Positions 26,104-37,622 of a stretch of 64,000 bases of DNA are shown piece after piece; within the stretch, counting starts at the first letter, position 1; each line of letters starts with the position of its first letter. The stretch covers positions 18,261,850 through 18,325,849 of the forward strand of contig CM077832.1 in NCBI GenBank assembly GCA_039720395.1, read 5' to 3'. Made by a program: the position numbers and the translations under genes. This DNA is from Liquidambar formosana (taxonomy: Eukaryota; Streptophyta; Magnoliopsida; Saxifragales; Altingiaceae). The notes below the pieces were generated by a model that did no database searches, was not told the origin of the DNA, and saw only the letters and a list, made by a program, of their open reading frames with translations.

Positions 26104-28562
26104 TGTCACACCCCATTTTTGCACCACTTCACTAGGGTTTGTCATTCCATGTAGGTCTTTGTTTTGTTTTTTAGTCTAGTCACTTGCCTTAGTTTTCTAG
26201 AGTCAAAAGGATAATGGATATGAATTTTGGTTCAATTTGGAGTTGATCTTGAGGGTTAATAAGAGCTTTTGTAACTTGAGGGGAATAATCGTTTTTTAAG
26301 TCACAAACTTTTCATTTGACCTTGAAATGATCTCTAAATTTTCAATTGGAGTTCATATTGATGCATATGAGGTATTTCTAGGTTCAATTTAATGAATCAA
26401 TGGCTCAGGTTTAAAATGACTCAATATGGTTCAAGTTGGTTAATTAACCCACTTCGGGTTAGCTCAAATCGACTTATAATTACCAATCAATTCTTTTCAA
26501 ATTGACTTTAATTAGTCTTTATTTTATCCCTAAAAGTTTTTTGGAATGTTTAATTTTGGTTTGGAAAGCATTTGGTTCAATCCTATATGCATACCTATGC
26601 TTTGTAATAGTAGTGCATAGCGGTTAACCGCCTTTATAAAACCAAACCATGCACCCATAGTTAGTGGTTTTCACCCTAAAATCTTTAAAAATGTATTTCT
26701 CATCGAAACACGGTCATTTTGACTTTTATTTTTTTTTTAATCAAAATTGGAGTTAATTTGACCCCTAAAACACTCGTAGAAGGAAGGGAGTTCGAAAAAG
26801 AGTAAAAAAGCTGAAGCGGGCTCGGGTAACCACCCAAGGCCTGGTGGTCACCTAAGACCACTTCCCTATTTTTGTGCTAAAACGGGATTTTTTTTCCAAT
26901 TTTGATGGACCAAGACTCTTTTGAATGACTTTCCTTCTAATTTTTGGTAATTTTTGAATTCCTTAAGCACCAAGGGAGTTCCTAATAACTCTTGGATTAA
27001 TTTTTAGGGTTTTAATCCTAACCATTAATTTATCCTAATTAAACTCTATAAATACCCCACTATGCTTCAGCATTGGGGAGGCAACTAGGAGTTACTTTTA
27101 TGCATTAAACCTAAGTTCTAAGAGAAAATAAGAGAGAAAATTCTAAAGGAGAGTTAGAGTTTTTGTTGTGGCGTTGAAGAAGCTTGATTCAAATCATTCA
27201 CAAGAGCAAGAGAGAGTTTCTACAGCAGCAAAAGAAGTTTTTCTAAGGTAAATACCTCTTCTATTACTGTTTAAACTAGGGTTTCTTATAGAATAAGCCT
27301 AAGGCATGCTAAAGTTAGGATTTTTATCATGTATTAATGCTTTTGTTAGTTAATATATATAAAATAAATGCTATTCATCATGAGTTATGCATGTTTTAAA
27401 GTTATTTTATAGGATTTAATGCATGATTATGTGTTTAGGGTTTCCATTGTCCTTGTTTTAGGTTAGTTTCATATAACATGCTAAATTAGGATCTTTGTTT
27501 AGCTTTTCTTCATGGTTGTCATATATTTATCACATATAGAATAACTATGATAATTTTTTGCATTCATATCTGTGGATTTCTAGGGGTTTTATGCATGTCA
27601 TGGTATTAGGATTGCATTAGAGTTTGTGCCTATTCAGTAGTTGTGTTATTTGCATGATTAGTGGATGATTTTAGGGCTTAATACTATTCTGTCCAGATTT
27701 GTATTTTGTTTTTTTTTGCTTTGTTTTGAGTATGTGTAAGGGTGCAAATAGGTGTGATAATTGCTTTATTGCAAATAAGGCTGCTATTGCTTAAATTTGC
27801 TATTGCTTGGAGTAAATTGCACAAGGTAAGTAGGGTATGAAAGTGCCCTAACTCTCTTCCCTAAACTTTCTTTTCTCTCTATTTAGGGTTACTTCCTAAT
27901 ATGGAAATATGGTGATTACCAAGGGTTTCCTTGTCAAATAAATATCTTTTTCTCAAAGTCTCCATCCTGTGGAAGTTTTCAAGCTTGGTTTACTTAATAA
28001 ATTTTCCATCTTTTCAAATAAGGAAACTTAGGGTTTTTACTAGTATTAGGTTGTAACCCTATTCTTTTCAAGCTACGTGGACTTTAATCTATTTATTTCA
28101 ATGCATGGTACGTAGGTGCTCACTTTGAGGTTTAAGTCCGCCTTAGGTTCCAAGTATCCTAGTTTTTCTTTTCTTTTCTTTATTTTATTCGATTATGTGA
28201 ATAGATGAATGGATGATATGCATGCTGTCTTGTGATGATATAAATGCTGATTTTTGGTATGAAAGGACTTTAATTTAGACCAAATAAACTAAGAGATTGA
28301 AAGGGTGACATGGGTGCCTATAGGCTTCGCCTAGAACCTTCCCATGTCATAACTTAGCATTCGAATCCCTAGTTTCTTTGGTTTCTAAGAAGACTAGTTT
28401 TTTTCCTTTCTTTTTTAAACATAGAGTCTTTTCAATTGTTTTCTTTAAAACAAAATGGTTTTAGGGTTTTCCTTGTTTCCTTTAAAAAATAAGGTAGCGA
28501 CTCCTCTTTCTTTTTCAAACTATTTCTTTTCAATCCATGTGAGCCAGTTTTTAGGGTTCACA
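26104..28562 (+). mobile_element. Solo LTR, 2459 bp, TSD CCAGT
   Basis: Starts TGTCACACCCC and ends AGGGTTCACA. The flanks are the exact 5-bp duplication CCAGT (26099-26103 and 28563-28567). A TATA box, CTATAAATACC, at about 27046 gives a U3 of some 940 bp and a long R-U5. No primer-binding site or coding region follows, so this is a solo LTR. Parts of the right half (for example 28080-28380) are the reverse complement of the family copies at 8416-10576 and 29794-32819, which sets relative orientation. Confidence 0.9.
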
Positions 28563-29360
28563 CCAGTGATGTACAAATACAAAGAGTCCAATGACTGGTC
28601 ATTGGATAGGCAGACTTAGATGCCAAAGTTAGCCTACCTGTGACAACCTTCTACTTATGGTGTTTTGAAAACTTTAGATGTCATAATTTTTTTAATGTTT
28701 ATTTTTATTTTTATTATTATTATTATTTTTTAAAATGTTTTCATGTGATGTGTAATTAATAATGGAACAAAAAATGAAATATAATAAGGATGGTAATTTT
28801 TTTAAAATTTTTTTAAGTGAAGTTTTGAAATAAAACCATAAACTATTGTTTTTCTTTTTTTGATAAATTATGTTATTGTGAAGATTGTAGTGTTATTTTT
28901 ATATTGTTTTTTTTTCCCCAACCTAGTCTAACTTTTCTTTTGTATATAAAAATTGTTGTACATGTAGGTCTCAAGAATGGATATGTTAAAAGGTTGTTGC
29001 ATAGGTTGGCATGGCTCATAATCATGAAGGGGTTTTTTTTTTTTTTTTTTTTTTTTTTTGTTTTTTTCTTTCCCCTTATTGGTTTTTTTAGTTGGTAATA
29101 GATTATGGTTTTCTTTTCTTTTTATGTTGGACAAGAAGACATGTATGAAATTATCTTTTGGATATGAATTGTGGGGTTTTTATTATTGTTATTTGGATCT
29201 ATCTTCACGTATTGACTTACTTGATGGGATAGAATGTATTGGCATGTCTATTTTTCGTAATGGAAGACTATTTATTGTGTTTTTTTAATTTACTATGTTG
29301 TCATTTTTTATATTAGTTTACTTCATTAATGTATTATAATGAGGTTACATTTGAACGTTG
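28563..29360. other. CACTA 3' region with poly(T)
   Basis: AT-rich sequence with a long T run at 29032-29070. No recognised gene; the ORFs crossing the T run are artefacts of low complexity. Confidence 0.5.
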
Positions 29361-29702
29361 ATAGTTTTTCATGGTGTTCAAAGAATGATATATTGGATCT
29401 TTTTAAGAGCATATAGCATTCAAAAACATTATACCATTTTTATAGAATGTAAGAAATGCTATAGTGTATTAATAACATGTAGAAGAAGTTATAAGCTCCT
29501 TTTAATAACTAGTAGAGGATGTTATCGTATCACTTTCATAATGGGCGAACATTGTTATTAATGCTATTATATATTTTTCGTAGTGTTCAAAGAATGCTAT
29601 AGTATTCTTTTAATAGCTAGTAACAAATGCTATAATATCTTCTTAATAGTGTTTTGAGAAAGTTGTAATATCCTTTCCATAACTAGCAACAAATGCCATT
29701 AT
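29361..29702. repeat. CACTA subterminal repeats with an internal terminus-like copy
   Basis: The words AATGCTATA, AATAGCTAGTA and TTCAAAGAATG recur. TTTTTC[A/G]T[A/G]GTGTTCAAAGAATG occurs near 29367 and again near 29577, about 210 bp apart. The stretch ending CGTAGTG at 29587 is the inverted counterpart of the left terminus at 10577. These are the expected binding-site arrays of a CACTA element. Confidence 0.65.
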
Positions 29703-29793
29703 ATCAAACCCACATATTCATGTCACGAAAATAACATCATGAATCATGTAAAATCATCACAAAAAATTTATAGTAACAACCTAAACATGCTTA
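29703..29793 (-). mobile_element. Second copy of the layer-1 LTR flank
   Basis: Matches 8325-8415 with few differences and ends ACATGCTTA, the left target flank of the LTR at 29794. It joins CACTA subterminal sequence abruptly at its left. Confidence 0.8.
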
Positions 29794-32700
29794 TATAAGC
29801 TTAGGAAAATGGCCCACAAGATCACATGTAAAAACAAAAGAGTTGCTACCTCATTTTTTAAGGAAAAGAGGAAAATGCTAAAATGTTTTATTTCCAAAAA
29901 CCTCATGACTCCATTTTGAAAGGAAAGGCAAAGTCTATAAAACCAAAAAATTGGATTCGGGGGCTAAGTTACGATGTGGGAAGGTACTGGGCTAAGCCCA
30001 TAAGTATCCACATTGCCCGAGTTGGTCTTTTAATTTAATTGGGCTAATTTAATGACTTAAACACATGCAAATCAATATCAATTAATAAAATACAGCATGC
30101 ATATCAATCATATATTCATCCTATTCTTCTAGCAATCATATGTGATGGATAAATTCATCTTACTCTACTAGCGATTACATAAGATAAAAGAATAAAATAA
30201 AAGAAAAAGAAAAACCTAAGATACTTAGGTTTTCCTAGGGCGGACTTGAACATCAATTAAGTGCCTACGCATCTTGTATTGAATGTATAAGGATCAAAGT
30301 TCACGTAGTTAGATTAGAATAGGGTTATAGCCTAATTGTGACTTATGGTAAACCCTAAGTTTTATTTCATTAAATATAAAGGATTTCCAAAGACAAATGA
30401 TTCTCAATATGGTATTTCAATGAAAGATGGAAACTTTTTGAAAAGGGGTGAAAGGAAACCCTAAAATTCACCATATCCTTCTATTAGGAAATAACCCTTA
30501 GAAGGAGAAGATAAAGAATAAAGAGAGAAAATGGTATTTTCTACAGCCATCATGCTTACCATTCACAACCTGTCAAATAATAACCCTATTTCATAAGGTA
30601 ATCACTATGTTTGCAAACTTTCTATTTGTAATAACAAAAAATAATCAGTCCACTTTCTATGGGATAATTGCACATGCTAAACTCATAATTTTCCATTTAT
30701 GTACTCAAAATATCACCACAATGATAATTATTAAATCTGGATAGAATATATCAAGACCTAAAATTATCCCAATAATGATGCAAAAGACAAAAATCAAAGA
30801 ATAACAAAGACCCTAATATGCTTCTACATGCAAAGACTTAATCTGCATGCACAAAACTATGAAAAATATGCAAAAAAAAAAAAAAAAAAAAAAAACCTCT
30901 ATAATAATCATGAAAATATCAAATAATATCATTAAGCATGTAAACAAAGCAAACTCAAGACAAAAATATGATATTTTATGTAAAACATGAAAAGTGCCTT
31001 TTTATGGCAAGCTTTCTTAAGCAAAATTATCCTAAGATAATTTTACATGGAAATCACCTCTTGTGAAGGTTCCATCAACATATCCTAGGTAAAATATACT
31101 TAATTTAGAACATATTAGAAGTGATTACATGATTAAATACATTCCCAAATACCCTCATGCAAAACCCTATTATCTAAAAAGGATAATTATCTTTAAAAAA
31201 GGATGATGTCTCCAAAAATCCTAAAAAATTTGCAATATGAATGCAAACTTAGCATGATTCAACTACATGTAACATATATAGAACAACCATGATGAGCAAC
31301 GACTTAGAAAGCTATGTTAAACATGTTATATGAAACTTGCATAAAATAAAAGATAACAAAAACCCTAATCCCACAATTATGCATAATAACGTATGAACCA
31401 ACCCTAAAACATACTCAAACTATCATGAATATCATATATATTAACTAACAAAAGTATTAACTCATGATAATCATCACTGCAAATAAGCCATATGGAACAT
31501 GCATGACTTGAAAGGATAAAAAGGATAATGCTTTCAACACCTTAGTAAACTAAGGATTCTTAAGCATATTAAATCATGAACTATCCTAAAATCATACATA
31601 TAATATCACAAAAGCATTGGCTTTAATCGATTTGCAGAGCTACTACATACATTAAAACTATCATAGAAGAAGAAGAAGAAGAAGAAGAAACCCTAATTCC
31701 AGAAATTAAAAGAAGAGTTTACCACTTGTAGAGCTTCTCTTGCCTTTAAAATTCTTCTTCTCTTTCTTCTTAGGGTTAGCAAACCTCTCTTTGATGTTTT
31801 TTAACTCTCAATTTCATTGCTTCCTCTCTCTCTAAGTATAAAGTGCTCTTGTGGCCTCCATATGTGCTGAATAACATGTCCTTTATATAGGGGACTGACT
31901 TAATAAACCAATAGCTAAAATTAATTCATTAAATAATGATCCTAAGGCTATTAGAGACACTTTTGGTGCTTAAATAACTCAAAGTTACCTAATTTTAGAA
32001 GGAAACAACTTGTAAAGGTGGAGGAATCCATTCAGAGAAGGAGAGAGAGGTGAAAATCTAAACAAAGACGTAGACCCTGGGCGACCATCTAGGCTTGGAC
32101 GGTTACCCGAAGGGCTCCATTAGCTTGTCTCGGTTTAGACTCCTTTGTCTTCCAAAAGTCTTTTAGGGGCTAAATTAAGTTCAATTTTGACGAAATAAAA
32201 GCCAATACGATCGTACTTTGAATAGGACCACATTTTTATACATTTTAGGACAAAGACCCTTAACCATAGGTGCATAGTTAGGTTTTACAAAGGTAGCTAA
32301 CTATTGTGCACCACCGTTGCAAAACTAGGGTTTACACATAGGGTTGAGCCAAATACTTTCCAAATCAAAATTCAACCTTTCAAAACATGTTTAGGAAGTA
32401 AATAAAGCCCAATTGAAGTTAAATAAAAGTAAATTGAGTAGGTTACATGAATCAATTTGAGCAAACCAAGAGACGGTCTTATAGCCATCCTGAACCATTA
32501 TGAACCGAATTGATTTTAAACCATTAATTCATCAAATTGAACCTATATATAGACTCTATATATCAATATGAACTCAAAGGAACAACTCGGGACTCATTTC
32601 AAAGTCAAACGGAAAGTATATGACTTAAAAGATGATAATGACCTCAAAGTTGCAAAATTTCTTGTTAACTATTGAAATTAACTCCGAATCAACCCAAAAT

Positions 32701-32819
32701 TCATACACATGATCTTCAATACCAAAAAAACTTAATACAAAAGACTAGACAAAAAAATGAGACAAAAACTTACATAAAATGATGGTTGTTAGATAAGGTG
32801 ACAAAAATAGGTTGTGACA
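29794..32819 (-). mobile_element. Solo LTR, about 3.0 kb, TSD GCTT[A/G]
   Basis: On the minus strand it starts TGTCACAACC at 32819, like the LTR at 26104 (TGTCACACCCC). Its other end at 29794 reads TATAAGCTT where the duplicate at 8416 keeps TGTGAACC, so the terminal dinucleotide has mutated. The flanks GCTTA (29789-29793) and GCTTG (32820-32824) match at four of five bases. It contains an A homopolymer near 30871-30893 absent from the other copy. No internal region or genes. Confidence 0.8.
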
Positions 32820-34101
32820 GCTTGCATCACAACAAAATCAATACAAGAGAAAACCCTTATTCTAGAGAGAGAAAATCACTATTTTAGCATACAACAAGGA
32901 AAAATCCTAGAAAACTATCATGCTTCGATCATAATATACATCACATAATCTCAACAATATTAACTAGACATGATAGTCAAGCTAAGAAATAATCCTAAAC
33001 ATGCAGAGAATAAAACCTAAGAGAAAAGAGAGAAAATTGGGCTTACTAACAAAGAAGACCTTTGTTGAATGCTTCCTTCTTCTTTGACTTGATGTTCTTG
33101 TTCTCCTTCAAAATGTATGATGGAATAATTTTTTAAAGGTGTGTTAATGTATGCAAATTCGTGCTCATTTTCTCACTAGTGAATATTGGGGGTGTGTAAG
33201 TGTTTTATACTAATGGGAGAGTCTTAATTTATAGTTAACTAATCCTAGGATCTAATGGTTGGGATTTAATTTACTATAAAATCAATGAATGGTTATAATT
33301 AATACACTTAGGCATTAAGTAACTCAAAGTTATCTAAAAATAAGGATGGAAATCCTTTTGGAACAAGAAAAACTAAGTTGGAAGGTTAAATGGTGCAAAA
33401 ATGGCAACTTGACAAAACTGGGAGCAAGGACCTCAGCTGACCAGCTGGGCTAGTTGGCCACCCGAGAGCCCAGCTCTGGTCTCTTTTTCAACTTCCTATT
33501 TTGAGTCCTCTTACATAAAACAACTATAACTTAGTCAAATTAACTCTGATTTGGGTGATTCAAAAGTCAAAATTTTTATATTTTAATGAGGAACAAGTTT
33601 AGAATATTCTTAAGCCAAAAATTTACAACTATGGTTAGGTGGCTAGGTTTAACAAAGCGGTTAACCAAAAAGGGTTAATTAGCCAAAGGCAAGAAAAGTA
33701 GTAAATTGATACCAAGGCCATTCAGTCCTTAAATTGACTCTAAAAATAGACTATTTTCATCAATATAAACACAATGGAACAATCTGTGATGAGTTTCATG
33801 GTCAATTGGAAAAGATATGAGTTCAAAGACGAAATTGCCTTCCAAGTCGCAAAAGCTCTAATTAAGCATCCAAACCTATCTAGAATTGAACCAAATTATA
33901 CTAATGTATCCTAAATACATTTAGAAACTAAATGAAAATGATAAAATGCAAAAACGAAACAAAAAGATGCATGCAATATTGAACTACTCATGAAAGCTTA
34001 AAAAGGCAAAAGTGTCCTTAAAGGCTTTGAGACTCCTAGATGTTTTAGAAACTCATGAAATGAGTTTATGAACTCCTAGAGATGAAAATGGGGTGTCTAC
34101 A
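32820..34101 (-). mobile_element. Right fragment of the layer-1 LTR
   Basis: Continues the LTR interrupted at 29793. It ends with CA at 34100-34101; on the minus strand this reads TGTAGACACCCCATTTTC, parallel to the starts of the other family members. A minus-strand TATA-like CTATAAATTAAG lies at about 33230. With the 7302-8415 fragment it makes about 2.4 kb, near the length of the intact LTR at 26104. The flank after it is CCAGG; no matching left TSD was found. Confidence 0.65.
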
Positions 34102-34308
34102 CCAGGCTTAATTTTTTTAACTTATAAGGTACTTGAATTCTAAGGCTATGTGATTGAGATAAATGGATAGAAGAGAAGATGAAAGGAGTTTTCTCTCTAT
34201 TTCCCTCATTTAAATTGTTAATTTAGGAGGGAAGAGAAAGGAAATGGGAAAAAATGGAGAGAAAATAGAGCCATTTATCTTTCTCCATAAATTGGAGAGA
34301 TTTGGAGC

Positions 34309-34900
34309 AATGTTTTGAAAACCGGTCCGGACACTCACCAAGTCAAATGACCAGGTTAGTTCAACTTGGTTCAACCAGCCAGGTCAATTGGGTCAATCGG
34401 TTATGATATATAAGAGTATAAAACTATAAATAATTAGATAGAAATAAGATGTATAATTATTATTAATAAGAAATCTAATACAAGAGTCAAATTTAATTTA
34501 GTACACAAATAAATAAAAAGCTTCAATGTTCAAGTTTAGATTTAAACATCATAAATCATAAGTCATGTTCAAAATTTTAAAAAATAATAATAATAAATAT
34601 ATCATAAAGCGATACTTAGTAAAAAGGAGACTAATCCCCTAAGAATTTATTAATAAAAGGGAAACTAAATCCCATTAAATGCAATTTTATCTTTAAATAG
34701 AATTGATTAATGGTAAAATCTAGATATTACCATAAATGTTTTGTTTAAATTTTTTACATTCCAAAAATAACGATAAAAAATAAAAAATCTAGCCCAGTTG
34801 ATCCATGTTAATGGGTCAATAGTTCAACCAATTGAACCAAACTGGCAAGACTATAGGGTCCAATTCAATCGGTCGGACCAGACTGGGTTTCAAAACACTA
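34309..34900. mobile_element. MITE, 592 bp, Mutator-like by its TSD
   Basis: Inverted ends AATGTTTTGAAAACCGG and (reverse complement of the right end) TAGTGTTTTGAAACCCAG, with further inverted similarity inside (GGTTCAACC / GGTTGAAC-type words). It is flanked by the direct repeat ATTTGGAG (34300-34307 and 34901-34908). It has no coding capacity. The TSD length of 8-9 bp fits Mutator or hAT; the family is not certain. Confidence 0.75.
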
Positions 34901-34962
34901 ATTTGGAGAGAAAAGGAATAGGTGAGAGATGAAACTACAAAATATATTCCTATTTTATTTAA

Positions 34963-35978
34963 CTAGATATGGGCACATGTGCGTTGCATGTGAATAATAT
35001 TTAAATAATAAAAGATATATGAAAATTCATAAATTCTTAGATATCCATATCTATATATATATATATATATGATGATCAAGTAAGCACGTGCTGATAAAAC
35101 TTATATCAACACCCGCATTGGGAGTTATACCTTATGCATTAGTGGGATATGAGGTACATTAGACCAATGCAAAGGGTACAACCCTCAATGCATGGTGCAT
35201 ACAACTTATATCAAAATGTGCTGATGGGAACATAACCGTATATCTCTATCTATCTATATATATATCACATTCCATATATCTTATATTGAATATGAATTAA
35301 AATGGAAATTCTTTTATTAAGACTAGTGAAATTTTATAGGGTTATGTTTATTTATCTATTTAAAAAAAAGTTATAAAATACTTTAATCCATAAAAAATTA
35401 GTTAGATGTTTTTTTTTTTAAATTTTTTTAATATTTATTTTTAATATTATGATTGGTGGAATTTTAAGAGACAATATCTATTTATGTCTTTTTACAATTT
35501 TATAGTGCATTTTAGTGAATCAAAATTACGTTGTAGGTCTATTGATACTTCTAAACCAATGATCATTCAAAATTACCTTTAGAATATGGAAATTTAATTA
35601 TTTATGACTTTTTGTTGAGAATAGAAATCTCATTTGAGAAACATGTACATATATAATGTTCTTAATATGTATATCTCATTTAGGTCATTCTATACTCAAC
35701 ACAATAGGTTAATCTTCATTCTATGGCTAAGAGTCATGGTAGGAATAGGAAGTTGGTTAGAAGACATCCTTAGAAGTGGAGACTGTATAGAATTCACAAA
35801 GTGGACGTCAATAACCCTTTTTCTCCTCTTTTTTTTTTTTCCTTTTTTTTTTTTGGCTATAAAATAAACATTCTTAATTGTTTCAATATGGGGGGAAAAT
35901 AAGTATTTAAATTTAAAATAAGGGTGTTATGGTCAATCAAAAGTTTTCTAAGATACAGACTTTTATAGGTAGTATAGA
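34963..35978 (-). mobile_element. Non-autonomous Helitron, 1016 bp
   Basis: On the minus strand it begins TCTATACTACCTATAAAAG (at 35978) and ends with hairpin CACATGCAACGCACATGTG followed by CCCATATCTAG at 34963. It lies between A and T, as Helitrons do. It shares its start, and a following CTTTTGATT[G/A]ACCA segment, with the element at 49688. No Rep/helicase gene. Confidence 0.85.
35078..35240. repeat. Foldback element inside the Helitron
   Basis: Two arms of about 50 bp are inverted: the left has AGCACGTGCTGATAAAACTT and CGCATTGGGAGTTATACC; the right, reverse-complemented, has CAGCACATTTTGATATAAG and GCATTGAGGGTTGTACC. It lies next to a TA microsatellite. Probably a small MITE or hairpin; no clear TSD. 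Confidence 0.55.
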
Positions 35979-36367
35979 TATGTAAAAAGAGATAATTATT
36001 AGGGATGAAAATGGTTCGGTTTCGATCGGTATTGGGTAGTATTTAGCACCAAACTGAGTATGTTGGTTTTGCCAAATTGGCAACCGACATCTACCATGTT
36101 AGAGTGAAAATCGCACCAAACCAACAAAGTTTGTATCGGTTTGGTTCAGACACACCATGAACCTAATTACAGCAGATCGGGAGATTACAATTCTTGTTTC
36201 AATTTTCGGGAGCGCTTCTGCCTAAAATCCCAAAATCCCCCAAAAAAAGAGTGATCAGTGATCACAATTGAACATAAAACAAAATAAAAAAACCAGTTAA
36301 TTCCTTAGTAAAAATAAGATCGAAAATAAACGAAACAAAATAACATATCAAAAATAATTTTAAAAAA

Positions 36368-37622
36368 GGGTTAATTACGATTTAATACATGAACTTTTGG
36401 GTAATTTTCAATGTCATCCATGAACTTTCAATAAGCTCAATTTTGGGATAATTTAAAGTTCGGAGTTTCAATGTGAGACAGACGCTAACGTTTGTCATGA
36501 AAACGGGAGACGCACATGCCCGCACGTACGTGTTGAGTTCGCTCCTATGTGGCACATTTTTTTGGGTTAATTATGATTTAATACCATGAACTTTTGGGTA
36601 ATTTTCAATGTCATCCATAAACTTTCAATTGGCTCGATTTTGGGACAATTTAAACTTTGAGTTTCAATGTGAGACAGACATCAATGTCCGTTAAGAAAAT
36701 TAGCGGGAGACACACGTGCCCATATGTGAGTGCTAAGTGCTTTTCACAAAGGCTTTCCAGATTCTTATCTTGCTGTCTTGGTAGCCAGTAAAGATTTTCT
36801 TACCAGAGATAACAATGGCCTTCACCAATCCACTATTGGACTTAAACCCAGAAAATTCCTTCAAATTCTTTAAAACGCATTTGTTCTTACTATTTGAACC
36901 AGTGTATAACAAATTATCGGCGGCAGCAAACGAATAGATATGCCCTTCTTCCTAAATAAGCAATCCGATAAGGACGTTTTTCGAAAACTGATCATCAAAC
37001 GGATTTAGAGGATTGCAAGAGGGTGTTAAATTTCGCCTGGCAAATGCTGTCCTTCTCTGCTAATTCAGTACCTCCTTTTTAATTTCTCATCTTGGAACAC
37101 AAATTTTTCTGTGAAAGAAGCACCAATGGAAAGAACAAAAGCTGAATTTCTTTAAAGCACTAATGGAAAAAAAAATAATAAAAAGAAAAAAAACACAAAA
37201 GGCCAGGAGTCTAATTTAGGTAGGAAAGGTGCCATATAGGAGCCAATTCAGTACTTACATGCGGGCACATGCGTCTCGCGTTAATTTTCCTGACAGATGT
37301 TGATATCGGTCTCACATTGAAACTCAAAAGTTTAAATTGTCCCAAAATCAAGCCAACTGAAAGTTTATGGATGACATTGAAAATTACCCAAAAGTTCATG
37401 GTATTAATTCGTAATTAACCCAAAAAAAGGTGCCACATAGGAGCCAACTTAGCACTCACGTGCAAGCACATGCGTCTCCCATTAATTTTCCTAACGGATG
37501 TTGATGTCTATCTTATATTGAAACTCCAAAGTTTAAATTGTCCCAAAATCGAGCCAATTGAAAGTTTATGGACGACATTAAAAATTACCCAAAAGTTCAT
37601 GGTATTAAATCGTAATTAACCC
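36368..37622. mobile_element. Pack-MULE-like element carrying a WD40 gene fragment
   Basis: The outer ends are inverted: GGGTTAATTACGATTTAATA at the left and its counterpart ending TTAATTACGATT..AACCC at the right. Each arm holds two tandem units of about 190 bp (left about 36368-36555 and 36564-36739; right about 37222-37425 and 37428-37622), so the arms are long and doubly repeated. The flanks are T/A runs (TTTAAAAAA and TAAAAAAAA), consistent with a 9-bp TSD but of low complexity. Between the arms is a minus-strand gene fragment unrelated to transposases. Confidence 0.7.
36741..37060 (-). pseudogene. Captured WD40-repeat gene fragment (JINGUBANG-like)
   Basis: The minus-strand translation gives NPLNPFDDQFSKNVLIGLL, a stop, [19 protein letters not shown], then [19 protein letters not shown] and [16 protein letters not shown]. 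The SGLVKAIV and GHQDGKIRIW-type phrases are typical of a plant WD40 family related to JINGUBANG; that family name is recalled, not searched. WD40 proteins form a propeller for protein interactions. Only about one and a half blades remain, with at least one stop (near 36957) and no start, so it is a fragment carried by the surrounding inverted-repeat element. Confidence 0.7.

Larger units (their letters stand above)
10577..29702 (+). mobile_element. CACTA (En/Spm) transposon, degenerate, with nested insertions
   Basis: The left terminus CACTACAACAAAATATAT is followed by repeated ATAGCATT-like subterminal words. A matching inverted terminus, TATATATTTTTCGTAGTG, ends at 29587, but related subterminal repeats continue to about 29702, so the true right end may be lost. 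Inside are a TNP2-type transposase remnant (14058-15233) and a second CACTA gene of Transposase_24 type (23491-24943), both on the + strand as in this superfamily. Insertions inside it: an Ogre/Tat-like element from 15234 and a solo LTR at 26104-28562. The left 3-bp flank is AAG; no matching TSD is seen on the right. Non-functional. Confidence 0.8.

Noticed and set aside
26104..28562. Reading this LTR and the 29794-32819 LTR as the two LTRs of one element
   Set aside because: They are in opposite orientation and each has its own TSD.
8416..32819. Reading 8416-10576 and 29794-32819 as the 3' and 5' LTRs of one retrotransposon
   Set aside because: The shared sequence continues about 90 bp beyond the LTR terminus and the space between is a CACTA element, so it is a locus duplication.
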